A DNA stretch of 47,461 nt from an uncultured Bacteroidales bacterium (GTDB lineage Bacteria > Bacteroidota > Bacteroidia > Bacteroidales > WCHB1-69), in the NCBI GenBank assembly GCA_900316305.1, contig ONCM01000035.1:1-47461 (forward strand), in the 5' to 3' direction. The translations under genes were made by a program, and so were the position numbers. The notes under the pieces are model-generated. The model saw only the letters and a list, made by a program, of their open reading frames with translations, was not told the origin of the DNA and did not search any database. The first letter of the stretch is position 1, and each line of letters begins with the position of its first letter. This document shows positions 1 through 8,189 of this stretch, piece after piece.

Positions 1-449
1 ACCGGCAAAAGTTGTGCGGGGTATGCCGCTACTATGCCGCGCTGTGTGACGCCGTATGCGAAGAGGACTTATTCCAAGAGATTGTGCTGAATCTGTGGAA
101 AAGCTACCCGCGCTATGTGAAGCGACCGGAGTGCCAGCCATCTACTTGGCTCTATCGCGTGGCCTTGAATGTGGCTATCTCGCAGGCAAGGATGTCTGGA
201 ACTCGCAAATTACAATCGCTTTCGGAGGTGGAGGAATGCGTCAAGGACAATTCAGCTGAAGAGAACCTGACGGATCAGATGTATGAGCTCATCGCACAAC
301 TCAACCAAGAGGATCAGGCACTTATCTTTCTCTATTTGGATGAGAAGTCCCATACTGAAATGGCGGAGATCTTAGGTATCAGCGTCACGAACGTGGGAAC
401 AAAAATACAACGTATCAAACAGAAACTTAAAAGGTTGAATGATGAATAA
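1..449 (+). CDS. ECF-type RNA polymerase sigma factor, 5' end outside window
   Basis: Sigma-70 family, extracytoplasmic-function type. Region 2 is seen in DLFQEIVLNLWKSYPRY followed by a PSTWLYRVALNVA stretch (core and -10 recognition), and region 4 is the C-terminal helix-turn-helix around LIFLYLDEKSHTEMAEILGIS and VTNVGTKIQRIKQKLKRL. The frame stays open to the first bases of the window, so the true start lies upstream; the first start-like codon inside (TTG at 12) falls within region 2 and is not credible. It overlaps the next gene by 11 bases, which suggests translational coupling. The target regulon cannot be told from the sequence. Confidence 0.9.
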   Translation, partial: RQKLCGVCRYYAALCDAVCEEDLFQEIVLNLWKSYPRYVKRPECQPSTWLYRVALNVAISQARMSGTRKLQSLSEVEECVKDNSAEENLTDQMYELIAQLNQEDQALIFLYLDEKSHTEMAEILGISVTNVGTKIQRIKQKLKRLNDE

Positions 450-1011
450 TGAATTGAATATGTTAAAACGGACAGTCTGGGATGCAGAATCGTTGCCATT
501 GGCCCCGACAATGCCGTGCGTTGGATTTGGCAACCGCCTTTCCCGACACAAAAACGGCATTTCAGGATGTGTCTGTCTCTTGGCTGGAGTCGTGTTGTTG
601 GCCGTGTTGGTATCGGAGACAAAAGAGGCAATCATGACGGGGAGCAATCTCACAGTTTGGATAGCCTCACTCATAATCGCAGTCTATAGCCTGTTGAAAG
701 GCGTTTTCACGCTGCTTTTTTACCGTAAAGAACGTCGTTTTGAAATCTCCGTCCATCAATACGCAATTTTGGTAGTCCACAACCAGCTTTTCTTTTTATA
801 TGAGCGCATGCTGTGGCTGTGGTTGTTGTTGCCGGTTTTGATAGGAACTATGCCTGCCATTATTTCCCTTTTAAACGGCCAAAATATTGGAACAACGGTC
901 TATTGGTTTGCATCGGCTGTCGTATATGTGACATTGCTGCTTGTATGTAACCCTCTCTTGTTCCGCAAGTATCGGCGGCTACGGAAAGAGTTGGAGGAGA
1001 TACAGGAGTAG
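439..1011 (+). CDS. Unknown four-helix membrane protein next to the sigma factor
   Basis: 190-residue protein with a soluble N-terminus of about 40 residues and four likely transmembrane segments (about 43-60, 70-95, 120-145 and 150-172), ending in a basic, charged tail (FRKYRRLRKELEEIQE). The start ATG overlaps the sigma-factor stop by 11 bases, the usual layout for an ECF factor and a membrane partner. It could therefore be an anti-sigma factor or the sensed membrane component, but no anti-sigma domain is recognisable. That role is inference from position only. Confidence 0.75.
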   Translation: MMNNELNMLKRTVWDAESLPLAPTMPCVGFGNRLSRHKNGISGCVCLLAGVVLLAVLVSETKEAIMTGSNLTVWIASLIIAVYSLLKGVFTLLFYRKERRFEISVHQYAILVVHNQLFFLYERMLWLWLLLPVLIGTMPAIISLLNGQNIGTTVYWFASAVVYVTLLLVCNPLLFRKYRRLRKELEEIQE

Positions 1012-1052
1012 ATGGCAGAATTTACAAAATAATCACCAAAAATATCAAAACA

Positions 1053-1394
1053 ATGAGAAAAACAGAATCCTACGTTTACATCATCATCGGTTTTGTCGGC
1101 GCAGCACTCTGCTTCGTGCTGCATAACGAATGGGCGTTCCTTCCCGCCGTTCTCCTCGGACTATTTTCCGTGTTTATGGTCCGTCATACAAAAGAGAATC
1201 CGCCTTCTGAATCAGAGCGGGCAGTCATACAGAAACGGAACCTCATCTCCGTGCTCGGCTGGGTCGTTTTCGCTGTCCTCTGCTTTGCTCTTCTCCGCAA
1301 TCGTCCTGCCGGTGCAGGCGGACTCTGGTTCGCACTTTCCGCTTACCTGTTCTTAGCGTTGCATGGCATTCTGACGCTTATACCTGCGAGATAG
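1053..1394 (+). CDS. Small unknown integral membrane protein
   Basis: 113 residues, almost wholly hydrophobic, with four predicted transmembrane segments (about 8-28, 30-46, 65-82, 88-108) separated by a charged loop (HTKENPPSESERAVIQKR). It lies 41 bases after the preceding membrane protein and is probably the third gene of the sigma-factor operon. Its last 17 bases overlap the 3' end of the convergent RhuM-type gene. No family was recognised. Confidence 0.7.
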   Translation: MRKTESYVYIIIGFVGAALCFVLHNEWAFLPAVLLGLFSVFMVRHTKENPPSESERAVIQKRNLISVLGWVVFAVLCFALLRNRPAGAGGLWFALSAYLFLALHGILTLIPAR

Positions 1395-2361
1395 CAAGTT
1401 GCGTGTCTCCGACACGCTGGTACACGCGCATTGTCCGCACACCCCCCTCTTCCAGCACGGCCATTTTCATTAATAATTCTGCTGACATCTCCAGTTTAGA
1501 GAAAGCGAAGAGTTTCTTCCCAAGATCTTTCAATGAAGCACCGAGGTGGTAAACCTCGTTGTCGATGATGAGGAATCTGTCGTGGATGGTGTCGCAGAAC
1601 TTCACCTCAATGGGTGAGTATTGCGCATTGTGCTTCTCGATGTCAAGTTGTGACACTTTAGAATCGGAACGTGTAATAACTGTTGCACGAACTTTTGCCT
1701 CACGTTTCGAAAGCATAAGCAACACTGACTCGTCAATATAGTTGTCGATAAGCGTGATGCTCTTCTTGGCCGACCTTATCAAATCCGTGGCAAACACATA
1801 CGCATCGAATATCTGTCCGTTGTAAAACACACCTTCTTTTGGCGGTAGTGATGTGCGCACAAAGAAGTCCACCTTATCCTGCAACTCGTGTATCTGCTCC
1901 GCATGTTCCTGCAATTGATGGTCAATCCTCCGTTCCACATATACCAAATGTTGGTTAATGCTGTAACCTCGCAGCAAATACTCTTTCAACACACGACTTG
2001 CCCATTGACGAAACTGCACACCACGAATGGAATTGACTCTATATCCAATGCTGATAATCATGTCAAGGTTGTAGATTGTCACGTCGTGCGTTTGGGTCAT
2101 ACCCTGTATGGCGCCGTGTTGAGTGGTTGTTGCATTTTTTGCAACAACCATATCCCTCTGCAATTCTCCACACTCTAAAATGTTCTTGATATGTCGGGAG
2201 ATAGTCGATTTATTGCGCTGGAAAAGCTCTGCCATCTGATCCAGTGTCAACCATACGGTATCATTGGCCAACTGCACCTCCAACTGCACTATGCCGTCGT
2301 TGCTTTTATATACAACGATGGATTCGTCAGATGGTTGATATGTTGTCAATTCGTTGCTCAT
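1378..2361 (-). CDS. RhuM-family (virulence RhuM-like) DNA-binding protein
   Basis: 327 residues. The N-terminal part matches the RhuM family: a beta region (VQLANDTVWLT) leading into a helix-turn-helix (DQMAELFQRNKSTISRHIKNI), then the conserved stretches TIYNLDMIISIGYRVNS and RGVQFRQWASRVLKEYLL. The C-terminal half has a phospholipase-D-like look (DTIHDRFLIIDNEVYHLGAS), an HKD-type motif with Arg in the Lys position. The function of the family is not established; homologues occur near pathogenicity islands and restriction genes. The final residues (about 307-323) are encoded by a family B palindromic repeat half-copy, so the natural C-terminus seems to have been replaced. It converges on and overlaps the upstream membrane gene by 17 bases. 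Confidence 0.85.
   Translation of the reverse strand: MSNELTTYQPSDESIVVYKSNDGIVQLEVQLANDTVWLTLDQMAELFQRNKSTISRHIKNILECGELQRDMVVAKNATTTQHGAIQGMTQTHDVTIYNLDMIISIGYRVNSIRGVQFRQWASRVLKEYLLRGYSINQHLVYVERRIDHQLQEHAEQIHELQDKVDFFVRTSLPPKEGVFYNGQIFDAYVFATDLIRSAKKSITLIDNYIDESVLLMLSKREAKVRATVITRSDSKVSQLDIEKHNAQYSPIEVKFCDTIHDRFLIIDNEVYHLGASLKDLGKKLFAFSKLEMSAELLMKMAVLEEGGVRTMRVYQRVGDTQLAISQV
1401..1446. repeat. Family B palindromic element, half copy inside the RhuM-type gene
   Basis: Contains the hairpin GCGTGTCTCCGACACGC (1401-1417, 7-bp arms, 3-nt loop) followed by a spacer ending CGCATTGTCCGCACACCCC. The same hairpin and nearly the same spacer occur intergenically at 3482-3525. After the run of C the match stops and ordinary RhuM coding sequence follows, so this is a left-end fragment fused to the gene. 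Confidence 0.8.
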
Positions 2362-2561
2362 TGTTGTTTATTTATTTCAGCAGTTTCCTGTCTCATATAA
2401 CAATACAATTAGTTGCCTAACCATCACGCCGATAGGAAAACGATCATCGCATCGGCAAGTTTCTCTGGCTTCATTCTGTACCGGTTTTAAGCGTTTCTTC
2501 TAACCTGTTCCACCCTATATGTATGGAAATTTCAAAAATGTTACATCACACACAAAAAAAT

Positions 2562-3353
2562 TTATTTAGTTGAAATACAGGAACAGAAAACCAAACTTTC
2601 AAAAAATCGGGTTTGGGGAAATCCGATGGCGACTCTTCTACTATCGTAATTCTCATCTCTGCTTTCATTTTCGCAATGGTACAGGTAGTTATAACAGTCC
2701 TTATGGGAATATTCCATTTTTGCCACATATCTCTCAACGGGGATTTCTCCATTTAGAAAAGCATCCTTTTGAACATCAAGGAAAGAACTGTCTGTAATAT
2801 GCCAAATACAAACGTGTCCGAAATAGTTCAATGTTCTGCCAACTCCTATGTTCCGCTCGGAAGGATAGCCGAACTGTTCAATCAACTGTTTGATGGCTTC
2901 GTAGTTTGAGCTGTCTGTTTGTCTGATGATTTCTCGTCGCTGTTGTGCTTTTTTGCTTTGGGGTCTATGAAGCAGAGAATATACGTTGCCGCTTCTTGCC
3001 ATTTGGTCTATACTATTCAATGAATCCAAAGCTCTTTTGTACGGCATATTAAGATGGCTCAAGTATTCTTTCCTGTAGTTATCCTTTTCATTTTCAATAA
3101 CATGCCATTGCTTTATTGGAAAAAATCTTGAAAAAACAGTCCTGTTGTTTTCAAATGTGGTGAATTCCGCCCCTTGTTTCAGACAGCGTTCCATCAAGAT
3201 GAACAGTGTTGCCGTGTCATCCCCAATGGCGGCACAAACCGCCGCATTGTACAAATCTTTCGTGAAGGCGTAGTCAACAATAGCTATCGCCTTTACGTAG
3301 ATACTTAACGCGTTTTGGTAGTCCTCATCCAAGATTGCTTCTTCAGCTTGCAC
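2562..3353 (-). CDS. Unknown soluble protein with an uncertain start
   Basis: About 263 residues from a GTG at 3353. The N-terminal part (LDEDYQNALSIYVKAI, LYNAAVCAAIGDDTATLF) resembles a TPR-like helical repeat protein found in Bacteroidota; the rest is unrecognised. The reading frame stays open upstream of the GTG to a TGA at 3402-3404 and reads IEIQQPYIAYHQLVVQAEEA, which looks coding but contains no ATG. Two ATG codons (3406-3408 and 3403-3405) lie just outside, one base out of frame. A one-base indel, or a non-standard start, is therefore possible. A promoter-like element lies at 3413-3420. Confidence 0.65.
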   Translation of the reverse strand: MQAEEAILDEDYQNALSIYVKAIAIVDYAFTKDLYNAAVCAAIGDDTATLFILMERCLKQGAEFTTFENNRTVFSRFFPIKQWHVIENEKDNYRKEYLSHLNMPYKRALDSLNSIDQMARSGNVYSLLHRPQSKKAQQRREIIRQTDSSNYEAIKQLIEQFGYPSERNIGVGRTLNYFGHVCIWHITDSSFLDVQKDAFLNGEIPVERYVAKMEYSHKDCYNYLYHCENESRDENYDSRRVAIGFPQTRFFESLVFCSCISTK

Positions 3354-3412
3354 AACCAGTTGATGGTAAGCGATATATGGTTGTTGTATTTCGATTGTGT
3401 ATCATCATGGCG

Positions 3413-3420
3413 CGAAAGTA
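3413..3420 (-). promoter_or_regulatory. -7 promoter element (TACTTTCG) for the 2562-3353 gene
   Basis: Minus-strand TACTTTCG is a one-mismatch version of the Bacteroidota TAnnTTTG element. Transcription would begin near 3405, almost on top of the out-of-frame ATG pair, leaving little or no leader for that start. Confidence 0.5.
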
Positions 3421-3481
3421 CACTTTTTTCGACCATGCTCCGTTATTTTTCACAAGAGCATAACTAACGCATCATGTATTT

Positions 3482-3581
3482 GCGTGTCTCCGACACGCTG
3501 TCCTCGCGCATTGTCCGCACACCCCACACTGCGGCCTAACAGCCTAATGTGGGGTTATTGAAATATCGTGCCTTTGGCATG
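3482..3581. repeat. Family B composite palindromic element, complete copy
   Basis: Three hairpins in series: GCGTGTC-TCC-GACACGC (3482-3498), then 23 nt, then an imperfect hairpin with CCCCACA/TGTGGGG arms (3522-3554), then 12 nt (TTATTGAAATAT), then CGTGCC-TTT-GGCATG (3567-3581). The copy at 43300-43404 has the same order and the same spacer lengths in the opposite orientation. It occupies most of the 339-bp gap between two minus-strand genes; the rest of the gap holds only the small open frame at 3591-3683. Confidence 0.85.
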
Positions 3582-3590
3582 TAGCGATAG

Positions 3591-3683
3591 CTAGTTCTCA
3601 AAACACTCAAACGCATCAATAATGTCCAGACACACCTCGTCGAAGCTGGCGACGAGGATGCACTTACCCCCTCTGAACACCAT
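3591..3683 (-). CDS. Possible 30-residue small protein or gene remnant
   Basis: ATG-initiated 30-codon frame encoding MVFRGGKCILVASFDEVCLD and ten further residues. It begins 9 bases after the stop of the upstream minus-strand gene and is in the same frame. Composition is protein-like (SFDEVCLDIIDAFECF) but too short for family recognition. It may be a genuine downstream small gene, the decayed end of a longer one, or chance. Confidence 0.3.
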   Translation of the reverse strand: MVFRGGKCILVASFDEVCLDIIDAFECFEN

Positions 3684-3692
3684 CTTTATCAA

Positions 3693-5240
3693 TTACCACG
3701 TGATTCGCTCCACATGGAATTTATTGTCGTGTTTGATCAGATAATAGACGGCATGATCATCGTATGACAAAACTTTATGGAAAAATTCAAACTGACCTGA
3801 ATACGGGGAGGACGGAAGGTATGGGGACTTTCCAGCAGTGAAAATGGCTTTGCCATTGAAATCTCCTTGTTGTGATGTATTCGTCACCACAACACAGACA
3901 TCGCCCGCTTTGTTGTTGTACAAAAGATGCCAAACTTTATTGTTTGGGGTGTAATTGTCCTTGTGGTCGTTGTAAATCAACCAAAAATCTCCGTCATGCA
4001 TAAAAACATCCGGCGTGTTAAGATTGTAAACCATATAACGTATTTCAGGCGTGGAGGTTGCCCTCGGATACGTGTAGGTGGTCAGCACATCGCCTTTGTC
4101 AGTGAGGGTGGTGACAAATAGATTCCGGGAAGCGTAACCCATGATCTCATCAACGCCGAAAGATGCGCCAATGGTGACCGTTGTGCCCACTTGGGTTCGG
4201 TAATTCAGCTCACCGACCAACATCAACTTGCCGTCATTCAGTTCTTTTATGTCAAAAATGTAGGGGAGGAATTTTTCGAATCCACTATTGAACTCATTAT
4301 ATTCGTACCTGAATCCATCATTAAAAGGGAATTCAAAAGAAGACTCTTCTTTCTCCACATCGCCATCCGGAGAGACAAAATAGGTGATCAATTGTCCAGA
4401 ATTACGATTGTTCTGGCACGGCACCCCACAAACCACAAATCTGCCGTCTTTCAACAGTGCTTTTCCGCAATTAAACACGGCTTTGGCTCCAAATCCTTCT
4501 GCATAATTCCAAATATCCCCATTATTGTAAACCGAAATATGAAGTGAATCTATCTGATGCAGGTAGGCATTATAATAACTGCCATATTCCGCCAAATAAA
4601 CAACCCCTTCATCAGACAAATAGAACGTCATTTCATCGTTGACCACCCAATGGGCGTTTTGGCGTTGATGCCATAAAAGCTCGCCAGTATTCTCAAAAAC
4701 AGCGACATCCGCAACATGCGAGATTTTTTTGTTGGATTTTGGTTTCAAAATGGTCAGAATGGCGAATTTGGAATGGTCTGGAGAGAAGACCGAACTGCAA
4801 AAAGAATACTTGTACCCTTCCAACGGCACTTGATAGAACGAGGTGAAAGGCAATTTTTTGATTGCTTTGTCAGAAACTACAGCAGGAACAGGGGCTTTAA
4901 GGTAATCCACCGATTTCGTTTTACTGTCCATGCCCTGCTTGACGGCAATCACCTGATCATTATAAAGATACGCAAAACGACAATCCAAATCGTCATCCAA
5001 TTTTTGAGTTTCGATGGAATGGGCGCGTTTATCGTAACGATGAATTAAAAAATCTTCGTAACCGCTTGGTATTCCGGGTTGTAGTGTTGCAAATACGATT
5101 TGGTCATCGTTGTCATCCAAAACCCATAAACTTGCATTCCGCTCCATATCCACGGTAGGGCCATTGAGGGAGGTGTTTTGAGCAATGCCCAATGAACATA
5201 ATAGTCCAAGAAATAATGCTAAAAGGCTTGTTTTTTTCAT
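3693..5240 (-). CDS. Unknown secreted protein, 515 residues
   Basis: Starts at MKKTSLLALFLGLLCSLGIAQ, a clear Spase I signal peptide, chosen because the promoter element at 5263-5270 lies inside any longer frame. The mature protein is rich in short beta strands with Tyr/Asp/Asn (LDDNDDQIVFATLQPG, GKLMLVGELNYRTQVG), consistent with a beta-propeller or other all-beta periplasmic or surface protein. No enzyme motif was recognised. It is divergent from the secreted SUMF1-type gene and shares a compact bidirectional promoter region with it. Confidence 0.8.
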   Translation of the reverse strand: MKKTSLLALFLGLLCSLGIAQNTSLNGPTVDMERNASLWVLDDNDDQIVFATLQPGIPSGYEDFLIHRYDKRAHSIETQKLDDDLDCRFAYLYNDQVIAVKQGMDSKTKSVDYLKAPVPAVVSDKAIKKLPFTSFYQVPLEGYKYSFCSSVFSPDHSKFAILTILKPKSNKKISHVADVAVFENTGELLWHQRQNAHWVVNDEMTFYLSDEGVVYLAEYGSYYNAYLHQIDSLHISVYNNGDIWNYAEGFGAKAVFNCGKALLKDGRFVVCGVPCQNNRNSGQLITYFVSPDGDVEKEESSFEFPFNDGFRYEYNEFNSGFEKFLPYIFDIKELNDGKLMLVGELNYRTQVGTTVTIGASFGVDEIMGYASRNLFVTTLTDKGDVLTTYTYPRATSTPEIRYMVYNLNTPDVFMHDGDFWLIYNDHKDNYTPNNKVWHLLYNNKAGDVCVVVTNTSQQGDFNGKAIFTAGKSPYLPSSPYSGQFEFFHKVLSYDDHAVYYLIKHDNKFHVERITW

Positions 5241-5262
5241 AATGATGATTAATTTTGAACGG

Positions 5263-5303
5263 CAAAAATACACTTTTTCTATTTCAAAAAAATTGTACTT
5301 TTG
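5263..5303. promoter_or_regulatory. Divergent -7 promoter elements between 5240 and 5327
   Basis: The minus strand has TATTTTTG (5270 to 5263) 22 bases before the 5240 start. The plus strand has TACTTTTG (5296-5303) 24 bases before the ATG at 5327. Both match TAnnTTTG, and they fix the starts of both flanking genes by excluding longer upstream frames. Confidence 0.75.
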
Positions 5304-5326
5304 CAAGTTCAAAAAATCTCTGGAAT

Positions 5327-6085
5327 ATGAAAAACAAACCTCTTTTTACCGCCATTATCGCTGTCCTGTTGGCATCAACAATTTACGCACAAGTTCCCAA
5401 TATTGAGATGGTTCATGTGCAAGGTGGGCAGTTTATGATGGGATGTACAGGCAAGCATTCCGACTGCAATGTTAATGAGGCTCCGGCGCATCTGGTTCAG
5501 ATAGACGGTTACTATATCGCCAAATATGAGGTGACTCAGGATCTTTGGATGGCCGTGATGGGTGGCAAGAACCCCTCCAAATTCGTCGGCGACAGTCTGC
5601 CTGTCACGCTTGTCAGTTGGTATGACGTGAAGACTTTCATCGGCAAATTGAACGAGCTTACGGGCAAGAAATACCGTTTGCCCACGGAAGCCGAGTGGGA
5701 ATATGCAGCCCGCGGCGGTCAGCTTTCCCATAATTACTACTATAGTGGTTCAAACGAGTTGAGTGAGGTGGCTTGGTGCAGAGATAATAGTGATGATAGA
5801 CCCCACGCTGTCGGCACAAGGAAGCCCAACGAACTGGGTATCTATGACATGTCGGGCAACGTGTGTGAATGGTGTTCTGATGGCTATGATACGTATGAAT
5901 GGAATTCCAGCACGCTTCTGGTGAACCCCGTCGGAAACAATTTGAGCCAATCCAAGCTCTATCGCGGTGGTTGTTGGACCAGCTATTGGGATGTCTGCCG
6001 CGTCTCTACCCGCACCCCACAAACGCCTAATGCCAAGTTCAACTTTGTCGGTTTCCGTCTGGCTATGGACGAAGAATCCAAATAA
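5327..6085 (+). CDS. Secreted SUMF1/formylglycine-generating-enzyme family protein
   Basis: 252 residues with a signal peptide (MKNKPLFTAIIAVLLASTIYAQ), then one SUMF1 domain: GGQFMMGCTG, a YYIAKYEVTQDLWMAVMG block, KYRLPTEAEWEYAARGG, DMSGNVCEWCSDGYD, YRGGCWTSYW and a terminal FVGFRLA. These are the hallmark blocks of the formylglycine-generating-enzyme fold. True FGE uses a Cys pair in the C-terminal core to oxidise a sulfatase Cys or Ser; many secreted Bacteroidales members lack it and have unknown roles. No sulfatase lies nearby, so enzymatic activity is unproven. Confidence 0.9.
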   Translation: MKNKPLFTAIIAVLLASTIYAQVPNIEMVHVQGGQFMMGCTGKHSDCNVNEAPAHLVQIDGYYIAKYEVTQDLWMAVMGGKNPSKFVGDSLPVTLVSWYDVKTFIGKLNELTGKKYRLPTEAEWEYAARGGQLSHNYYYSGSNELSEVAWCRDNSDDRPHAVGTRKPNELGIYDMSGNVCEWCSDGYDTYEWNSSTLLVNPVGNNLSQSKLYRGGCWTSYWDVCRVSTRTPQTPNAKFNFVGFRLAMDEESK

Positions 6086-6100
6086 TAACTAATCGCCATT

Positions 6101-6131
6101 ATTCTTCATTTTTCATTCTTCATTCTACATT
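6101..6131. repeat. Low-complexity CATT(C/T)TT repeat before purB
   Basis: Degenerate direct repeats of ATTCTTC/ATTTTTC fill most of the 64-bp gap between the SUMF1 gene and purB. One of several different short-period repeats found at gene boundaries in this window. Confidence 0.5.
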
Positions 6132-6149
6132 AAAAATTAATTCCAAATT

Positions 6150-7445
6150 ATGATACCCCGTTATTCGCGTCCGGAGATGAGCGCCGTCTGGACTGAGGAA
6201 AACAAATTCGGCGCCTATTTGAAAGTGGAAATCGAAGCTGCCGCCGCATGGAGCAAACTCGGTGTGGTTCCGGCTGAAGACGTTGAAAAGCTGCGCACGA
6301 AAGCGACTTTCGACGTGCAACGTATATACGAAATTGAGAAGGAGACCCGCCACGACATCGTGGCTTTCACCCGCGCCGTGAGCGAAAGCCTCGGCGATGA
6401 GAAAAAGTGGGTGCACTATGGGCTTACTTCCACCGACGTGGTCGATACTGCCAATGGCTACCTCATCAAGCAGGCCAACAATATCCTCCGCAAGGACCTC
6501 CAACGGTTCACAGAGATTCTCAAGAAACGGGCTTACGAGTTCAAGGACACGCCTTGCATCGGACGCACGCACGGTGTGCACGCCGACATCACCGCCCTCG
6601 GTCTGAAATGGGCGTTGTGGTTCGAGGAGATGCGCCGCAACATCGAGCGTTTCGAGATGGCCGCCGCCGATGTGGAGTGCGGCAAGATCAGCGGTGCCGT
6701 GGGCAATTTCGCCAACACCCCGCCGTTCGTGCAGGATTATGTTTGCGAGCAACTGGGCATCCACTCCGCCCGCATCTCCACGCAGGTGTTGCAACGCGAC
6801 CGCCATGCCCACTATATGGGCACCCTCGCGCTCATCGCCTCCACGATGGAGCAGATGGCCATTGAGGTGCGCCATTGGCAACGCACGGAGCTCCGTGAGG
6901 CTGAAGAGGCTTTCGGCAAAGGACAGAAAGGCTCCTCCGCGATGCCCCACAAACGCAACCCCATCGGCAGCGAGAACATGTGCGGCTGCGCCAGAATCCT
7001 CCGCGGCTACATGGTCAGCGCCTACGAGAACATCCCGCTTTGGCACGAGCGCGACATCTCCCACTCCTCCGCCGAGCGCATCATGCTCCCCGATGCTACC
7101 ATCCTGCTCGACTATATGCTCAACCGTTTCGGCAACATCTTGGAAAACCTCGTCGTCTTCCCGGAGAACATGCTGAAAAACATCTACTTGACCCACAAAG
7201 TCATCTTCGCGCAGCGCGTCATGACCGCCCTCATCAACAAGGGATTCTCCCGCGAAAGCGCATACGACCTCGTGCAGCCCATCGCCATGAAGGCCTGGTT
7301 CGAAGGACAGGACTACAAGGAACTGCTCTCCCAGAACGAGACTGTCATGGCCAACTTCACCCCTGAGGAGCTCGACCAGTGCTTCACCCTGGATTATTAC
7401 CTCAAACAGGTGCCCGCGATATTTGAGAGGGTATTCGGGTGTTAA
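6150..7445 (+). CDS. purB: Adenylosuccinate lyase
   Basis: Catalyses two steps of purine synthesis: SAICAR to AICAR plus fumarate, and adenylosuccinate to AMP plus fumarate, in the cytoplasm. 431 residues, the usual length of bacterial PurB. The fumarase/aspartase-superfamily signature [16 protein letters not shown] (about residues 262-277), containing the catalytic Ser loop, is intact. The conserved [13 protein letters not shown] and [14 protein letters not shown] blocks carry the substrate-binding Thr/Ser and the catalytic His. It is followed by upp, another nucleotide-metabolism gene, 84 bases downstream across a palindromic repeat. Confidence 0.97.
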   Translation: MIPRYSRPEMSAVWTEENKFGAYLKVEIEAAAAWSKLGVVPAEDVEKLRTKATFDVQRIYEIEKETRHDIVAFTRAVSESLGDEKKWVHYGLTSTDVVDTANGYLIKQANNILRKDLQRFTEILKKRAYEFKDTPCIGRTHGVHADITALGLKWALWFEEMRRNIERFEMAAADVECGKISGAVGNFANTPPFVQDYVCEQLGIHSARISTQVLQRDRHAHYMGTLALIASTMEQMAIEVRHWQRTELREAEEAFGKGQKGSSAMPHKRNPIGSENMCGCARILRGYMVSAYENIPLWHERDISHSSAERIMLPDATILLDYMLNRFGNILENLVVFPENMLKNIYLTHKVIFAQRVMTALINKGFSRESAYDLVQPIAMKAWFEGQDYKELLSQNETVMANFTPEELDQCFTLDYYLKQVPAIFERVFGC

Positions 7446-7454
7446 TTATGAATA

Positions 7455-7486
7455 TTGTAGAGACGCACGGCCGTGCGTCTCTACAA
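7455..7486. repeat. Family A palindrome between purB and upp
   Basis: Perfect 32-bp inverted repeat with half-site TTGTAGAGACGCACGG. It lies 10 bases after the purB stop and, as RNA, forms a loopless or very tight hairpin that could act as a processing or termination structure. Same GTAGAGACG...CGTCTCTAC arms as the copies at 14579, 14666, 29625, 32890 and 32930. Confidence 0.85.
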
Positions 7487-7487
7487 T

Positions 7488-7517
7488 CCTTAAACCCTAA
7501 ACCTTAAACCTTAAACC
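7488..7517. repeat. Four CCTTAAA heptamers upstream of upp
   Basis: Tandem heptanucleotides CCTTAAA, CCCTAAA, CCTTAAA, CCTTAAA plus CC. They lie between the family A palindrome and the upp start; probably a slippage-prone low-complexity tract. Confidence 0.7.
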
Positions 7518-7529
7518 AATCTTTACATT

Positions 7530-8186
7530 ATGAACAACCTTCACATTTTAGGAAACACGAATTCCCTCTTCAATGAGTTCATCGCTGAGGTGCGGAGCGT
7601 TGAATTGCAATCCGACAGCATGCGTTTTCGGCGGAATTTGGAGCGCATCGGTGAGATTTTCGCCTACGAGATCAGCAAACGGATGACGTACGAAGACCAA
7701 GAGGTGGTGACGCCGCTGGGTATCGCCAATGTTCCGCGGCTGAAGGAGAAACCGGTGCTGGCCACGATTTTACGTGCCGGTCTGCCGTTGCATCAAGGGA
7801 TGCTCAACTACTTCGACCACGCTGACAACGCCTTCATCTCCGCCTTCCGGAAATACTATCGCGACGGTACCTTCGAGATTCAGATCGACTACCTCTCCTC
7901 TCCTGACTTGGACGAGAAAACGCTGATTCTTTGTGATCCGATGCTGGCCACAGGGCAGTCGTTAGTGCTAGCCTACGAAGAGCTGATGAGCAAGGGCGAC
8001 CCGTTGCACACGCACATCGTGAGCGGCATTGTCAGTCGTCAAGGTCTCGACTACGTGATGAGCAAGCTCCCTTACGACAACTGCACCTTCTGGGTAGGGG
8101 CTGTGGATGAGGAACTTACCGCACAGTCCTTCATTGTGCCGGGTCTCGGAGATGCTGGGGATCTGGCGTACGGTATCAAAGAATAA
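7530..8186 (+). CDS. upp: Uracil phosphoribosyltransferase
   Basis: Salvages uracil with PRPP to give UMP and pyrophosphate. 218 residues. The PRPP-binding loop is ILCDPMLATGQSLVLAYE (the LCDPMLATG form typical of UPRTases), the N-terminal substrate region is ATILRAGLPLHQGML, and the C-terminal uracil-binding loop is FIVPGLGDAGDLAYG. Length and motifs match the family along its whole length. The MBOAT gene starts 3 bases after its stop, so the two are probably transcribed together. Confidence 0.96.
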   Translation: MNNLHILGNTNSLFNEFIAEVRSVELQSDSMRFRRNLERIGEIFAYEISKRMTYEDQEVVTPLGIANVPRLKEKPVLATILRAGLPLHQGMLNYFDHADNAFISAFRKYYRDGTFEIQIDYLSSPDLDEKTLILCDPMLATGQSLVLAYEELMSKGDPLHTHIVSGIVSRQGLDYVMSKLPYDNCTFWVGAVDEELTAQSFIVPGLGDAGDLAYGIKE

Positions 8187-8189
8187 TTA

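Noticed and set aside
3354-3692. tRNA or other structured RNA gene in the longest gap
   Set aside because: The folding potential comes from the family B hairpins; no cloverleaf, anticodon arm or CCA end was found here or elsewhere in the window.
6120-7196. 358-codon minus-strand frame opposite purB
   Set aside because: It is the antisense shadow of a GC-rich, well conserved gene and has no recognisable domain.
7488-7517. Telomere-like repeats suggesting a linear replicon end
   Set aside because: Only four degenerate heptamers between two housekeeping genes; a low-complexity tract is sufficient explanation.
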